DNA of 64,000 nt, from assembly GCA_003170825.1 (NCBI GenBank), contig PMYL01000013.1:20046-84045 (forward strand). Reading direction: 5' to 3'. The position numbers and the translations under genes are program-made. Below the pieces are notes generated by a model. That model searched no databases, was not told the origin of the DNA, and saw only the letters and a program-made list of their open reading frames with translations. The stretch is from Acidobacteriaceae bacterium. GTDB lineage: Bacteria; Acidobacteriota; Terriglobia; Terriglobales; Acidobacteriaceae. The stretch's first letter is position 1; each line of letters starts with the position of its first letter. Shown one piece after another: positions 21,552 through 30,733 of the stretch.

Positions 21552-21727
21552 ATCGGAGCGCTCCCTTGATAACGAAGGCATTTTCGCGTCACCTGACCAA
21601 CTGGGCACGCGAACCTGCTTTTCCTTTCTCCCAGGAGCCGGTCACCGCAGCGACAAGGGAGCAGCCTCCTGCTCCTGCCGGGGACGGAAATGTCCGTGGC
21701 GAAAGAGTAAGATATGCAGGGAAGGCA

Positions 21728-21793
21728 ATGCGTGGTCTAATTCTAATGACTCCAAAACGGGATTTCGGACAACCGGGAAAGGAAGCTGCCTGA
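21728..21793 (+). CDS. Putative coupled upstream mini-ORF 2 (21 aa)
   Basis: MRGLILMTPKRDFGQPGKEAA*; TGATG overlap with the start at 21793; resembles mini-ORF 1 with an in-frame 3-nt indel. Confidence 0.4.
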   Translation: MRGLILMTPKRDFGQPGKEAA

Positions 21794-23268
21794 TGACAGA
21801 TGCAGACCGGCAATATCCCAAGGACAAGATAGCGGATGGGAACCAGCAACATCTCGGCGGCGAGAAGCCGGATGCGGACCGGCAATATCCCTTCGGCGCG
21901 ATAACGGACGGGAACGAGCAACATCTTGGCGACGAGAAGCCGGATGCGGACCTGCAAGAGCCCCTCGGCGCGAAGCCGGATGCGGACCAGCATGAGCCCG
22001 CCAGCGTGCAGTTGGATGCGGAGCAGCAAGATTTCCTCGCGAAACTGGATGCGAAGTGGCGAGATCCAATCGGCGCGATGGCGGGTGCGGACCGGCAAGA
22101 GCCCTTCGGCGCGATAACGGCCGGGAACGAGCAACATCTTGGCGACGAGATCACGGATGCGGACCGGCAAGAGCCCAACGGCGAGATCGCGGATGCGGAC
22201 CGGCAATATCCCTTCGGCGCGAAGCCGGATGCGGACCAGCATGAGCCCGCCAGCGTGCAGTTGGATGCGGAGCAGCAAGATTTCCTCGCGAAACCGGATG
22301 CGGACCAGCAACATCTCGGCGACGAGATCACGGATGCGGACCGGCAATATTCCTTCGGCGCGATAGCGGACGGGAACGAGCAACGTCTCGGCGGCGAAAT
22401 CACGGATGCGGACCGGCAAGAGCCTCTCGGCGAGAAGCCGGATGCTGAAAAGCAGAATCCCGTCGTTGAGCCTTCCCCCGCCGTTGAACCTCGTCCCACG
22501 GTTGAACCTCCAAAGCCCAAAGTGGGCCCAATCCTCCTCATTGCAGCGATAGGCACGGGAGTCGGAATTCTGCTTGGAATCGCCATCGCAGCCATCACCT
22601 GGCATGAGGCCAAGACAACTCCTCCGCCTGAGCCGAACGTGGCGCGGGAACCAAGCCTGCCGCACGAGACGAAGGATCTGGGAACGGTCGCTTCCAACAC
22701 GGTTGGCTTGCAGGGCCATCTCATTACAAAATGGGATGACAAGCTGGAATACAGTCTCGTGATCGAACCCAACGATCCTGCGCACCTTGCGGGGTTTGCG
22801 CTTGCGGTAAGCGATCCGCCACGCCCGCTTTCCATCGTCGTCGAACTGAAGAATTTCGCCGGCTTTGTGTTGTGCCGCCAAAACATCGTGTTGAAATACG
22901 ATGCCGGGAAAGCGGCGGCTCTTGCCGCGGCCCGCGCGAAAAACCTTGCCGGGAAGAGCCATGGAAGCAATATCTCCAGCGATCGGGACAACCAAGCGGC
23001 CGATCTCGATCAATTGGAAGCTCAGGAGGCTGAGAGGGAGCGAGGCAAGGACATCTTCCGGAATCAAACCGGGCCGAATGGACAAATTGAATCCATACGC
23101 TCTCAAGGGGAGATCCCATGCCCGGCGATAGCCTATGGGAGCGTTGCCTACTGGAGCTTTACGCCAAATTTTCCTGCCGTTGACGAGCAGGATGCACTGC
23201 TGAAACGCCGGGCAAACGCCACAAGCCCATCTTCTAAAACCCCTGCTGCCCGCAAGGGGGCAAAATAG
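21793..23268 (+). CDS. Uncharacterised single-TM protein, copy 2, with expanded 12-aa repeat domain
   Basis: N-terminus of ~18 units like [45 protein letters not shown]-terminal domain homologous to copy 1. Confidence 0.8.
   Translation: MTDADRQYPKDKIADGNQQHLGGEKPDADRQYPFGAITDGNEQHLGDEKPDADLQEPLGAKPDADQHEPASVQLDAEQQDFLAKLDAKWRDPIGAMAGADRQEPFGAITAGNEQHLGDEITDADRQEPNGEIADADRQYPFGAKPDADQHEPASVQLDAEQQDFLAKPDADQQHLGDEITDADRQYSFGAIADGNEQRLGGEITDADRQEPLGEKPDAEKQNPVVEPSPAVEPRPTVEPPKPKVGPILLIAAIGTGVGILLGIAIAAITWHEAKTTPPPEPNVAREPSLPHETKDLGTVASNTVGLQGHLITKWDDKLEYSLVIEPNDPAHLAGFALAVSDPPRPLSIVVELKNFAGFVLCRQNIVLKYDAGKAAALAAARAKNLAGKSHGSNISSDRDNQAADLDQLEAQEAERERGKDIFRNQTGPNGQIESIRSQGEIPCPAIAYGSVAYWSFTPNFPAVDEQDALLKRRANATSPSSKTPAARKGAK
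21796..22461 (+). repeat. 36-bp (12-aa) imperfect tandem repeat array, ~18.5 units (two units are 33 bp)
   Basis: Recurring gatgcggaccggcaatatcccttcggcgcg / gacgggaacgagcaacatcttggcgacgag; block [27 protein letters not shown] occurs with one internal variation or intact in two places. Confidence 0.9.
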
Positions 23269-23277
23269 GTCGCTGCG

Positions 23278-23475
23278 GAGCAGCCCACATATTTCTCCGT
23301 CGAAGTTATTGTCTGCGCCCTTTGCAGCTTGTCGGAGTAATCGACATACACCGCCTTCCACGTGGTGAAGAAGTCGATGGCGCCCAGGCCTTCGCGGTGG
23401 CCGTTGCCGGTGTATTTGATGCCGCCGAAGGGCAGTCGAACCTCCGCGCCGCTGTGAACGCCTGATTTTACCGCA
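23278..23475 (-). pseudogene. C-terminal fragment of an aldehyde dehydrogenase
   Basis: Reverse strand reads [50 protein letters not shown], a typical ALDH C-terminus with no catalytic part nearby. Confidence 0.75.
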
Positions 23476-23549
23476 TCGGGACAGCCATTTACGCCGGAGT
23501 TGGCGGTTCCGGTACGGCCCGGGCCCGCTGGCCGTACAATAAGCGTTGA

Positions 23550-24632
<1,083 letters not shown>

Positions 24633-24832
24633 GCAGTTGTCAGTTTTTCAGTTTTCAGTTGTCAGCGGTTGGGCTGGCGAGATGTTTGCGGTTTCCCAGG
24701 CCTGAAGAAGCGAGACCCCCTTCGGCTTCGCTCAGGGCAGGCTTTCGGCAAGCTCAGGGCAGGCTCTGGGGCGCCCGGCTGATTTTGCTTCTGCTGTTCA
24801 TCGAGTCCTTTCCCCCAACCCGAGCTTTGGCC

Positions 24833-26089
24833 ATGGAATCGTTTTTCATCCGCTATCGGAATCTTCTGGTGCTGCTGGCCATTCTGGTGGCGCAGATCGT
24901 GGGCCTGGCCGTGCAAGTGCGGCGGACCAGTTCCGGGCACAACACCCTGGACCCGCAAGACGTGCCCAGCGTGCGGTTGATCCGCCTGTGGGCCGATGCT
25001 GTGGTGACGCCTCCTGAGCGGCTGATCCATTCCTCCAAACTGGGCATGGCGTCTCTGTGGCAAAACTATATCGACCTCCGCCACGTCCGCGAACAAAACC
25101 AGGAGTTGCAGCAGACCATCGACCGGCTGCGGCTGGAGCAGGCCGCGCTGCTTGAGGATGCCCGCCAGGGCCAACGCCTGCAGGCGCTCATGGACTTCCA
25201 GCAGAAGTACATCTACAAGACCCTGGCCGCGCAGGCCATCGGCTCCAGCGGCAGCGATCAGTCGCGGGTCTTCTATCTGGACAAGGGTTCCGCGGACGGG
25301 CTGGACCGGGACATGGCGGTGATAACGGCGGACGGGATCGTCGGCAAGGTGCGCGATGTTTTTCCGCACTCTGCGCAGGTGCTGCCCATCAACGACCCGA
25401 CCAGTGGCGCTGGAGTGATCCTGGAGACCACGCGGATTCGCGGCATCCTGCGCGGCAACGCAGCCGGCCAGCCGCAGATCGTGGGCATCCTGGCCGACCA
25501 GCGCATCCAAAAAGGCGAAAAAGTGCTTACCGCCGGGGGCGACCTGATCTTCCCGCGGGGGCTGCCGGTGGGCGTGGTGGAAAAAGTGGCGCCGGACCCG
25601 GAGCGCGACTCGTTCATCGACGTGATTGTGCAGCCCGCGGCGCATCTTGACCGGCTGGATGAGGTCCTGGTTATCACATCGACCCAGCCGCGCTTCTCGC
25701 CGGAAGAGCAGCAGGACCTGGCTGCCAGCGAGGCGCTGAAGGGCCCGGAGGCAGAGGCCATCAAGGAACAGAAGAAGGCGTCGGAGATCATGGCCGAGCG
25801 GTTGCCTGGGCTGACCGACCCCAACCTTCCGCCGGACCAGCAGCCGCTCCGGGACAGCTCTAACCCAAATCCCGTTGCGCACCCGCCCCAGGCGCTGCAT
25901 CCTGACCGCTTCACGCCCGGAATGGCGCCAGAAACGGCGCCGGGCGCAAGTGCCCTCGCGAAGCCAGAAGCAAAGCCGAAGGCCCCGCAGGACAAGGAAA
26001 CCTCCGCGCCGGACGGCGGGGAAAGAAAGCCCGCACCCAAGGCTCAAGCCAAGCCAGGCCAGCAAACCAAGCCGGAAAGGAATCCATAG
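24833..26089 (+). CDS. mreC: Rod shape-determining protein MreC
   Basis: Start MESFFIRYRNLLVLLAILVAQ; MreC beta domain VFPHSAQVLPINDPTSGAGVILE...; position after mreB; long Pro/Lys-rich tail. Confidence 0.92.
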   Translation: MESFFIRYRNLLVLLAILVAQIVGLAVQVRRTSSGHNTLDPQDVPSVRLIRLWADAVVTPPERLIHSSKLGMASLWQNYIDLRHVREQNQELQQTIDRLRLEQAALLEDARQGQRLQALMDFQQKYIYKTLAAQAIGSSGSDQSRVFYLDKGSADGLDRDMAVITADGIVGKVRDVFPHSAQVLPINDPTSGAGVILETTRIRGILRGNAAGQPQIVGILADQRIQKGEKVLTAGGDLIFPRGLPVGVVEKVAPDPERDSFIDVIVQPAAHLDRLDEVLVITSTQPRFSPEEQQDLAASEALKGPEAEAIKEQKKASEIMAERLPGLTDPNLPPDQQPLRDSSNPNPVAHPPQALHPDRFTPGMAPETAPGASALAKPEAKPKAPQDKETSAPDGGERKPAPKAQAKPGQQTKPERNP

Positions 26090-26091
26090 CG

Positions 26092-26613
26092 ATGTCCGTC
26101 CTGAGCGCAAACTCCCGCCGCGATCTTGAGATTCGCCGCTATCCGCTGCTGGTCTACGTGCTGGTGCCGCTGGCGGCGCTGGTGCTGCAGGCCTGGCTGC
26201 CGCGCGTGCTCAGGGGCTATGCCTGGTTCGACCTGCCGCTGGTGGTCACGGTCTACTTCGCTCTGGGCAGGCGCAGCCCGATTCAGGGTACGCTGATGGG
26301 CGCGGCAATGGGCCTCTTCGAGGATGCGCTCACCCACCACGCCATCGGCGTCAACGGCATAACCAAAACGGTGGTCGGCTTCCTGGCGGCGTCGGTGGGC
26401 ATTCGCATCGACGTGGAGAACCACACCATCCGCCTGGTGCTCAACTTTCTGCTCTCGCTGCTGTCGAGCGCCATTTATGTCTTCATCTACCGCATCCTGC
26501 TGGGGCTGAATCCGGAGTGGAGCTGGCTCACCGAGCTCTTCAAGGCGGTTGGCAACTCGCTCATTGCCGTGGCGCTGTTTCCCGTGCTGGATCGTCTGCA
26601 GATCAGGGATTGA
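26092..26613 (+). CDS. mreD: Rod shape-determining protein MreD
   Basis: Small polytopic protein directly after mreC. Confidence 0.9.
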   Translation: MSVLSANSRRDLEIRRYPLLVYVLVPLAALVLQAWLPRVLRGYAWFDLPLVVTVYFALGRRSPIQGTLMGAAMGLFEDALTHHAIGVNGITKTVVGFLAASVGIRIDVENHTIRLVLNFLLSLLSSAIYVFIYRILLGLNPEWSWLTELFKAVGNSLIAVALFPVLDRLQIRD

Positions 26614-26785
26614 AGGAACAGGATTCGATTTGCGGGTCGCTGGTTTGGCTGTTTTGAACGAGTACGCTGGGGACAACGTCTTTTGTAGGTGGGACCAGGC
26701 GCAAATGCAGGTCCCATCCGGCTCCGCTCATGGCAATGAAAATCATTAACTCAACGAAAGTAGCTTTATTCTAAGGCGTATCCAG

Positions 26786-28909
26786 ATGTATTTGAGCAGA
26801 GGCAACCGCGACGAAAAACTCTCCACCCTCAAGCTGACGGTGGTGCAATACGGCATTCTGTTCATGATGCTGGCCCTGGCAGCGGGGTTGTGGCGGCTGC
26901 AGGTGCTGGGCGCGGACAACTTCCGCCTGCTGGCCGAGCAGAATCGCGTCCGCAAGGTTCCCGTGCTGGCCGCCCGCGGCAAACTCTTCGACCGCGAGAA
27001 CCGGCTGGTGGTGGACAATTACCCGTCGGTCTCCTGCTTTCTGGTTCGCGAGCAGAACCGCAACGTGGATGCCGACCTGCCCCTGATCGCGCGCGGGCTG
27101 GATCTCGATCTGGAGCAGTTGCGCGCCACCCTGCGGCGGTATCGCGCCGCACCGGGCTATCAGCCCATCCCCATCAAGCTGGAAGTCACCCCCGACGAAG
27201 AGGCCTTCATCGAGGCGCATCGCAACGAATTGCCCGAGCTGGAGACGATCGACGAGGAGTGGCGGCTTTATCCCCGCGATGGCTTTGCCGCCCACCTGAT
27301 CGGCTATGTGGGCGAGGTGAGCGAGGAGGACCTCAACCAGACGCGCTATGCCGCCTACGAGCCCGGCGACGTGGTGGGCAAGGCGGGCGTCGAAGAGACC
27401 TACGACGAGCTGCTGCGCGGCCAGGACGGGTCGCGGGATGTGATTGTGGACAGCCATGGCCGCGAGGTGGGCTACCTGCGGACCCAGCACGCCATTCCCG
27501 GCCAGGACCTGCGCCTCACCATCGACAACGACCTGCAGCGCGCGGCTGAGCTAGCCCTGGGCAACCGCAACGGCGCCATCGTAGCCATGGACCCCCGCAA
27601 CGGCGAGATTCTGGCCATGGTCTCCCGTCCCAGCTTCGACCCCAACGCCTTCGCCGTTCGCATCAACCGCGCCGACTGGAACCAGCTCATCACCGACCCC
27701 AACCACCCGTTGATGAACAAGTCCATCCAGGCTCAACTGGCTCCCGGCTCAACCTTCAAAATCCTCATGTCGGTGGCCGGCCTCCAGGAGGGCGTCGCGC
27801 AGAACCTCAAAATCAACTGCGCCGGCGGATGGGGGCCCTACGGCTTCTTCCACCACTGCGACGAACACCACGGCGCGGTCGATATTCACAATGCGATTCC
27901 CTTCTCCTGCGACACCTTCTTTTATATGCTGGGCGATAAGCTGGGCATCGATAGAATCGCCAAGTATGCCGCCGCGTTCGGCTATGGCCAGAAGACCGGC
28001 ATCGATCTGCCCGGAGAACAGGCCGGCCTCATGCCGTCCGCGCAGTGGAAGCTGAAGAACTACCATAACCGCTGGTATCCCGACGAAACCCTCGATGTCG
28101 CCATCGGCCAGGGCGCGGTCGAGGCGACGCCGCTCCAACTGGCCCGGATCATCGGCGGCATCGCCTCGGGCGGACACCTGGTCCGGCCTCACGTCGTGTT
28201 TCCCGACCAGCTTCCCGCGGACTTCCGCAAAGCCATGCTCGATAGCTTTCCCGGCGCGGGCGATGTCGACATCCCTATCGATCCCGAGAATTGGGTCACC
28301 GTCACCGACGGCATGGCGGAGGTCACACAACCCGGCTACTTCCACACCGCCGGCTCGGCCCACCTCGAGGGCATCGACTTCGGCGGCAAGACCGGAACCG
28401 CCCAGTTGATGAGCCACGAGGCCCTGGGCAAAACAACGAAGGGCAAGTCCACGAATCCCAATGTGTGGTTTGTCGGCCTCACCCCCCGCCGCAACCCCGA
28501 ACTGGTGGTCGCCGTGCTCTGGCAGAATGGCGAATTCAGCTATTACCCCGCCCGCATCGGCGCCAAGGTCGTGTCGGCCTATGTGGAGAAGCAGCGCCGC
28601 CTGGCAAACAACCTGCAACCCGTCAAAGCAGCGGCTCCGGTCGAGATGGGCGCCGTCTGGACCGTTCCCGGCCCTGCTTCCGGTTCCGGCGCCAATCCCG
28701 CCAATCAAGACGGCAATCCGGCCCGGATGCAAGCCGGTCACTTTCTTGTGCAGAACGGCCAGATCGTTGCCCGCGCCATCCCGGAGACGCGTTCCGGAGC
28801 CCGGCCCGAACGCAAATCCGGAACTGCATCCGCATCTGGGGCACGCCCCGCCGCAACCCCGTCCGAACCGGGCTCGGCCCTGCCCGCAAGCTCCGGGAAG
28901 GGACAATAG
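26786..28909 (+). CDS. mrdA: Penicillin-binding protein 2 (peptidoglycan transpeptidase)
   Basis: PGSTFKI (SxxK), FGGKTGTAQ (KTG), long PBP2-type N-terminus. Confidence 0.95.
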   Translation: MYLSRGNRDEKLSTLKLTVVQYGILFMMLALAAGLWRLQVLGADNFRLLAEQNRVRKVPVLAARGKLFDRENRLVVDNYPSVSCFLVREQNRNVDADLPLIARGLDLDLEQLRATLRRYRAAPGYQPIPIKLEVTPDEEAFIEAHRNELPELETIDEEWRLYPRDGFAAHLIGYVGEVSEEDLNQTRYAAYEPGDVVGKAGVEETYDELLRGQDGSRDVIVDSHGREVGYLRTQHAIPGQDLRLTIDNDLQRAAELALGNRNGAIVAMDPRNGEILAMVSRPSFDPNAFAVRINRADWNQLITDPNHPLMNKSIQAQLAPGSTFKILMSVAGLQEGVAQNLKINCAGGWGPYGFFHHCDEHHGAVDIHNAIPFSCDTFFYMLGDKLGIDRIAKYAAAFGYGQKTGIDLPGEQAGLMPSAQWKLKNYHNRWYPDETLDVAIGQGAVEATPLQLARIIGGIASGGHLVRPHVVFPDQLPADFRKAMLDSFPGAGDVDIPIDPENWVTVTDGMAEVTQPGYFHTAGSAHLEGIDFGGKTGTAQLMSHEALGKTTKGKSTNPNVWFVGLTPRRNPELVVAVLWQNGEFSYYPARIGAKVVSAYVEKQRRLANNLQPVKAAAPVEMGAVWTVPGPASGSGANPANQDGNPARMQAGHFLVQNGQIVARAIPETRSGARPERKSGTASASGARPAATPSEPGSALPASSGKGQ

Positions 28910-28914
28910 CCCCG

Positions 28915-30012
28915 ATGCGCCGCTTCCTGAGCTTTCGCGACTTCGACTGGACGCTGCTGGGCATGGTACTCGTGCTGTGTACCGTTTCGGTCCTTGAGGT
29001 CTACTCGGCCACGCTGCACACCAAGTACGCCGGCTTTCATACCAAGCAGATGTTCTGGATCTCCGGCGGTCTGGTGGCCATGTTCATCTTCGCCAAGATC
29101 GACTACCACAAGCTCATCGACTTCGTTCCCTGGGCCTATGGAGTCTGCCTGGTTGCGCTGGTTGCAGTGATGTTTTTTGGCCAAAAGGTTCTCGGCGCGC
29201 GCCGCTGGATCAAACTCGGCCCCATGCACTTTCAGCCCTCCGAGTGGGTCAAGCTGGTGCTGATTCTGGCCGTGGCTCGGTACTTTGCCAATCTGGGTGG
29301 GCGCAGCCTTACCTGGAAGGACATCTTGAAGGCTTTCGTGCTGGTGGGCGTGCCTTTACTGCTGGTGCTCAAGCAGCCCGATCTGGGAACCTCGCTCACC
29401 TATACGCCGATCCTGGTCGCCGGCCTCTTTCTGGGCGGCATCAACCTTCGCCAGGCGCTGATTCTGCTCACCGCCTGCATCGTGCTGGTAGCCGGCGTCT
29501 GGAGCAGCGGCAAGTTGCTCAAGCCATACCAAAAGGCCCGGCTGACCAGCTTCATCAACCCCGATAACGACCCCAGGGGCACAGGCTATCAGCTCCTGCA
29601 ATCCAAGATCGCGGTCGGATCCGGCGGGGTGTGGGGCAAAGGCGCGGCCAAAGGCACACAGACCCAGGGCGACTTTCTGCCCATCCCCCACGCCGACTTC
29701 ATCTTTGCCGCATTCGGCGAGGAGCACGGCTTCGTCGGCGCGCTTTTGGTGCTGCTGCTATACTTTCTTATATTGATGCGTTTGATTCAGAACGCACAAA
29801 CAGCCGCGGACCTGTCCGGATCCCTGATTATCATGGGGATAGTGGCTGTGTTGACCTTTCAGATTGCGGTCAACGTGGGCATGGTCATCGGCTTTATGCC
29901 GGTCACCGGAATTCCTTTGCCGTTGATGAGTTACGGCGGATCTTCGGTGTTGTTTGCGTTCCTGGCGCTGGGCGTGGCGATGAATGTCCGCATGCGCCGG
30001 TTCGTGAACTGA
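28915..30012 (+). CDS. rodA: Rod shape-determining protein RodA (SEDS)
   Basis: MRRFLSFRDFDWTLLGMVLVL...; GQKVLGARRWIKLGPMHFQPSEWVKL. Confidence 0.95.
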   Translation: MRRFLSFRDFDWTLLGMVLVLCTVSVLEVYSATLHTKYAGFHTKQMFWISGGLVAMFIFAKIDYHKLIDFVPWAYGVCLVALVAVMFFGQKVLGARRWIKLGPMHFQPSEWVKLVLILAVARYFANLGGRSLTWKDILKAFVLVGVPLLLVLKQPDLGTSLTYTPILVAGLFLGGINLRQALILLTACIVLVAGVWSSGKLLKPYQKARLTSFINPDNDPRGTGYQLLQSKIAVGSGGVWGKGAAKGTQTQGDFLPIPHADFIFAAFGEEHGFVGALLVLLLYFLILMRLIQNAQTAADLSGSLIIMGIVAVLTFQIAVNVGMVIGFMPVTGIPLPLMSYGGSSVLFAFLALGVAMNVRMRRFVN

Positions 30013-30025
30013 CGGTCGCGGGGCG

Positions 30026-30106
30026 AACCGGGGCCCCCAGCGACAGGTCTTCGTCGATGGGGTGGTAACCGGGGCTCCCGGCGACAGGTCTTCGTCGCAG
30101 GGGTGG
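30026..30106. repeat. Two tandem copies (41-bp period) of a dispersed element
   Basis: aaccggggcccccagcgacaggtcttcgtcgatggggtgg and aaccggggctcccggcgacaggtcttcgtcgcaggggtgg. Confidence 0.9.
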
Positions 30107-30271
30107 CCCAATTGGCCCGGACCAAGTTTCACAAGTTTACCCTCTTGTGTCCGCCGGAACTGTCCGGCCCGCAAGAGAAGGATTTTTCAAGCAGTTAGCC
30201 GGCCAGGTCCGGATGGATCTCGAGCCCGGCAGGACAAGGGTTCATGAGCACGCAGAGACGGGAAAACCATT

Positions 30272-30313
30272 CCACCCCAGCGACGAAGACCTGTCGCCGG
30301 GGACCCCGGAACC
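30272..30313. repeat. Inverted copy of the same dispersed element
   Basis: ccaccccagcgacgaagacctgtcgccggggaccccggaacc. Confidence 0.9.
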
Positions 30314-30733
30314 GTTGGCAGCGTATAAGTTGCACGGAAAACGGGGTCCCCAGCCGGCGATTTGTGCCGGATGGGGTGCAAAGCGCGGGAGCATCGGGGC
30401 AGGCTAGCCTCGCTCCGGCCCCGCGGCACGGCCGTGCATACGCCAACGGTGGAACGGCCCCGCCGGCAACGCCGGCATGGTTGGCCACAAACTCTCTGCA
30501 ATTGGATCACCGCACCATACAGCTCGTTCGGTTTGTTCAGCTTGTCCGGAAGGACATCCGCCACGGTTCGCGCAGCTCGCCGCCCCTTGGGGCAGGCAGC
30601 CGCGCGGCAACCGGCACACCAGCGACTCAAAGGTCATCCCTCCTGCACATCCCCTTCCCTCCCGGGTTCGCACGTCTCCATCCAACCTTGCCGCGGTTCC
30701 CAGCAGGCAATTGCCGCTGGACGGAAAGGTACG

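Noticed and set aside
21796-22461. Possible CRISPR array
   Set aside because: Units are contiguous, imperfect and coding in frame with no unique spacers; no cas genes in the window.
24662-26110. 482-aa minus-strand ORF across mreC
   Set aside because: Antisense shadow; low-complexity and no domain signature.
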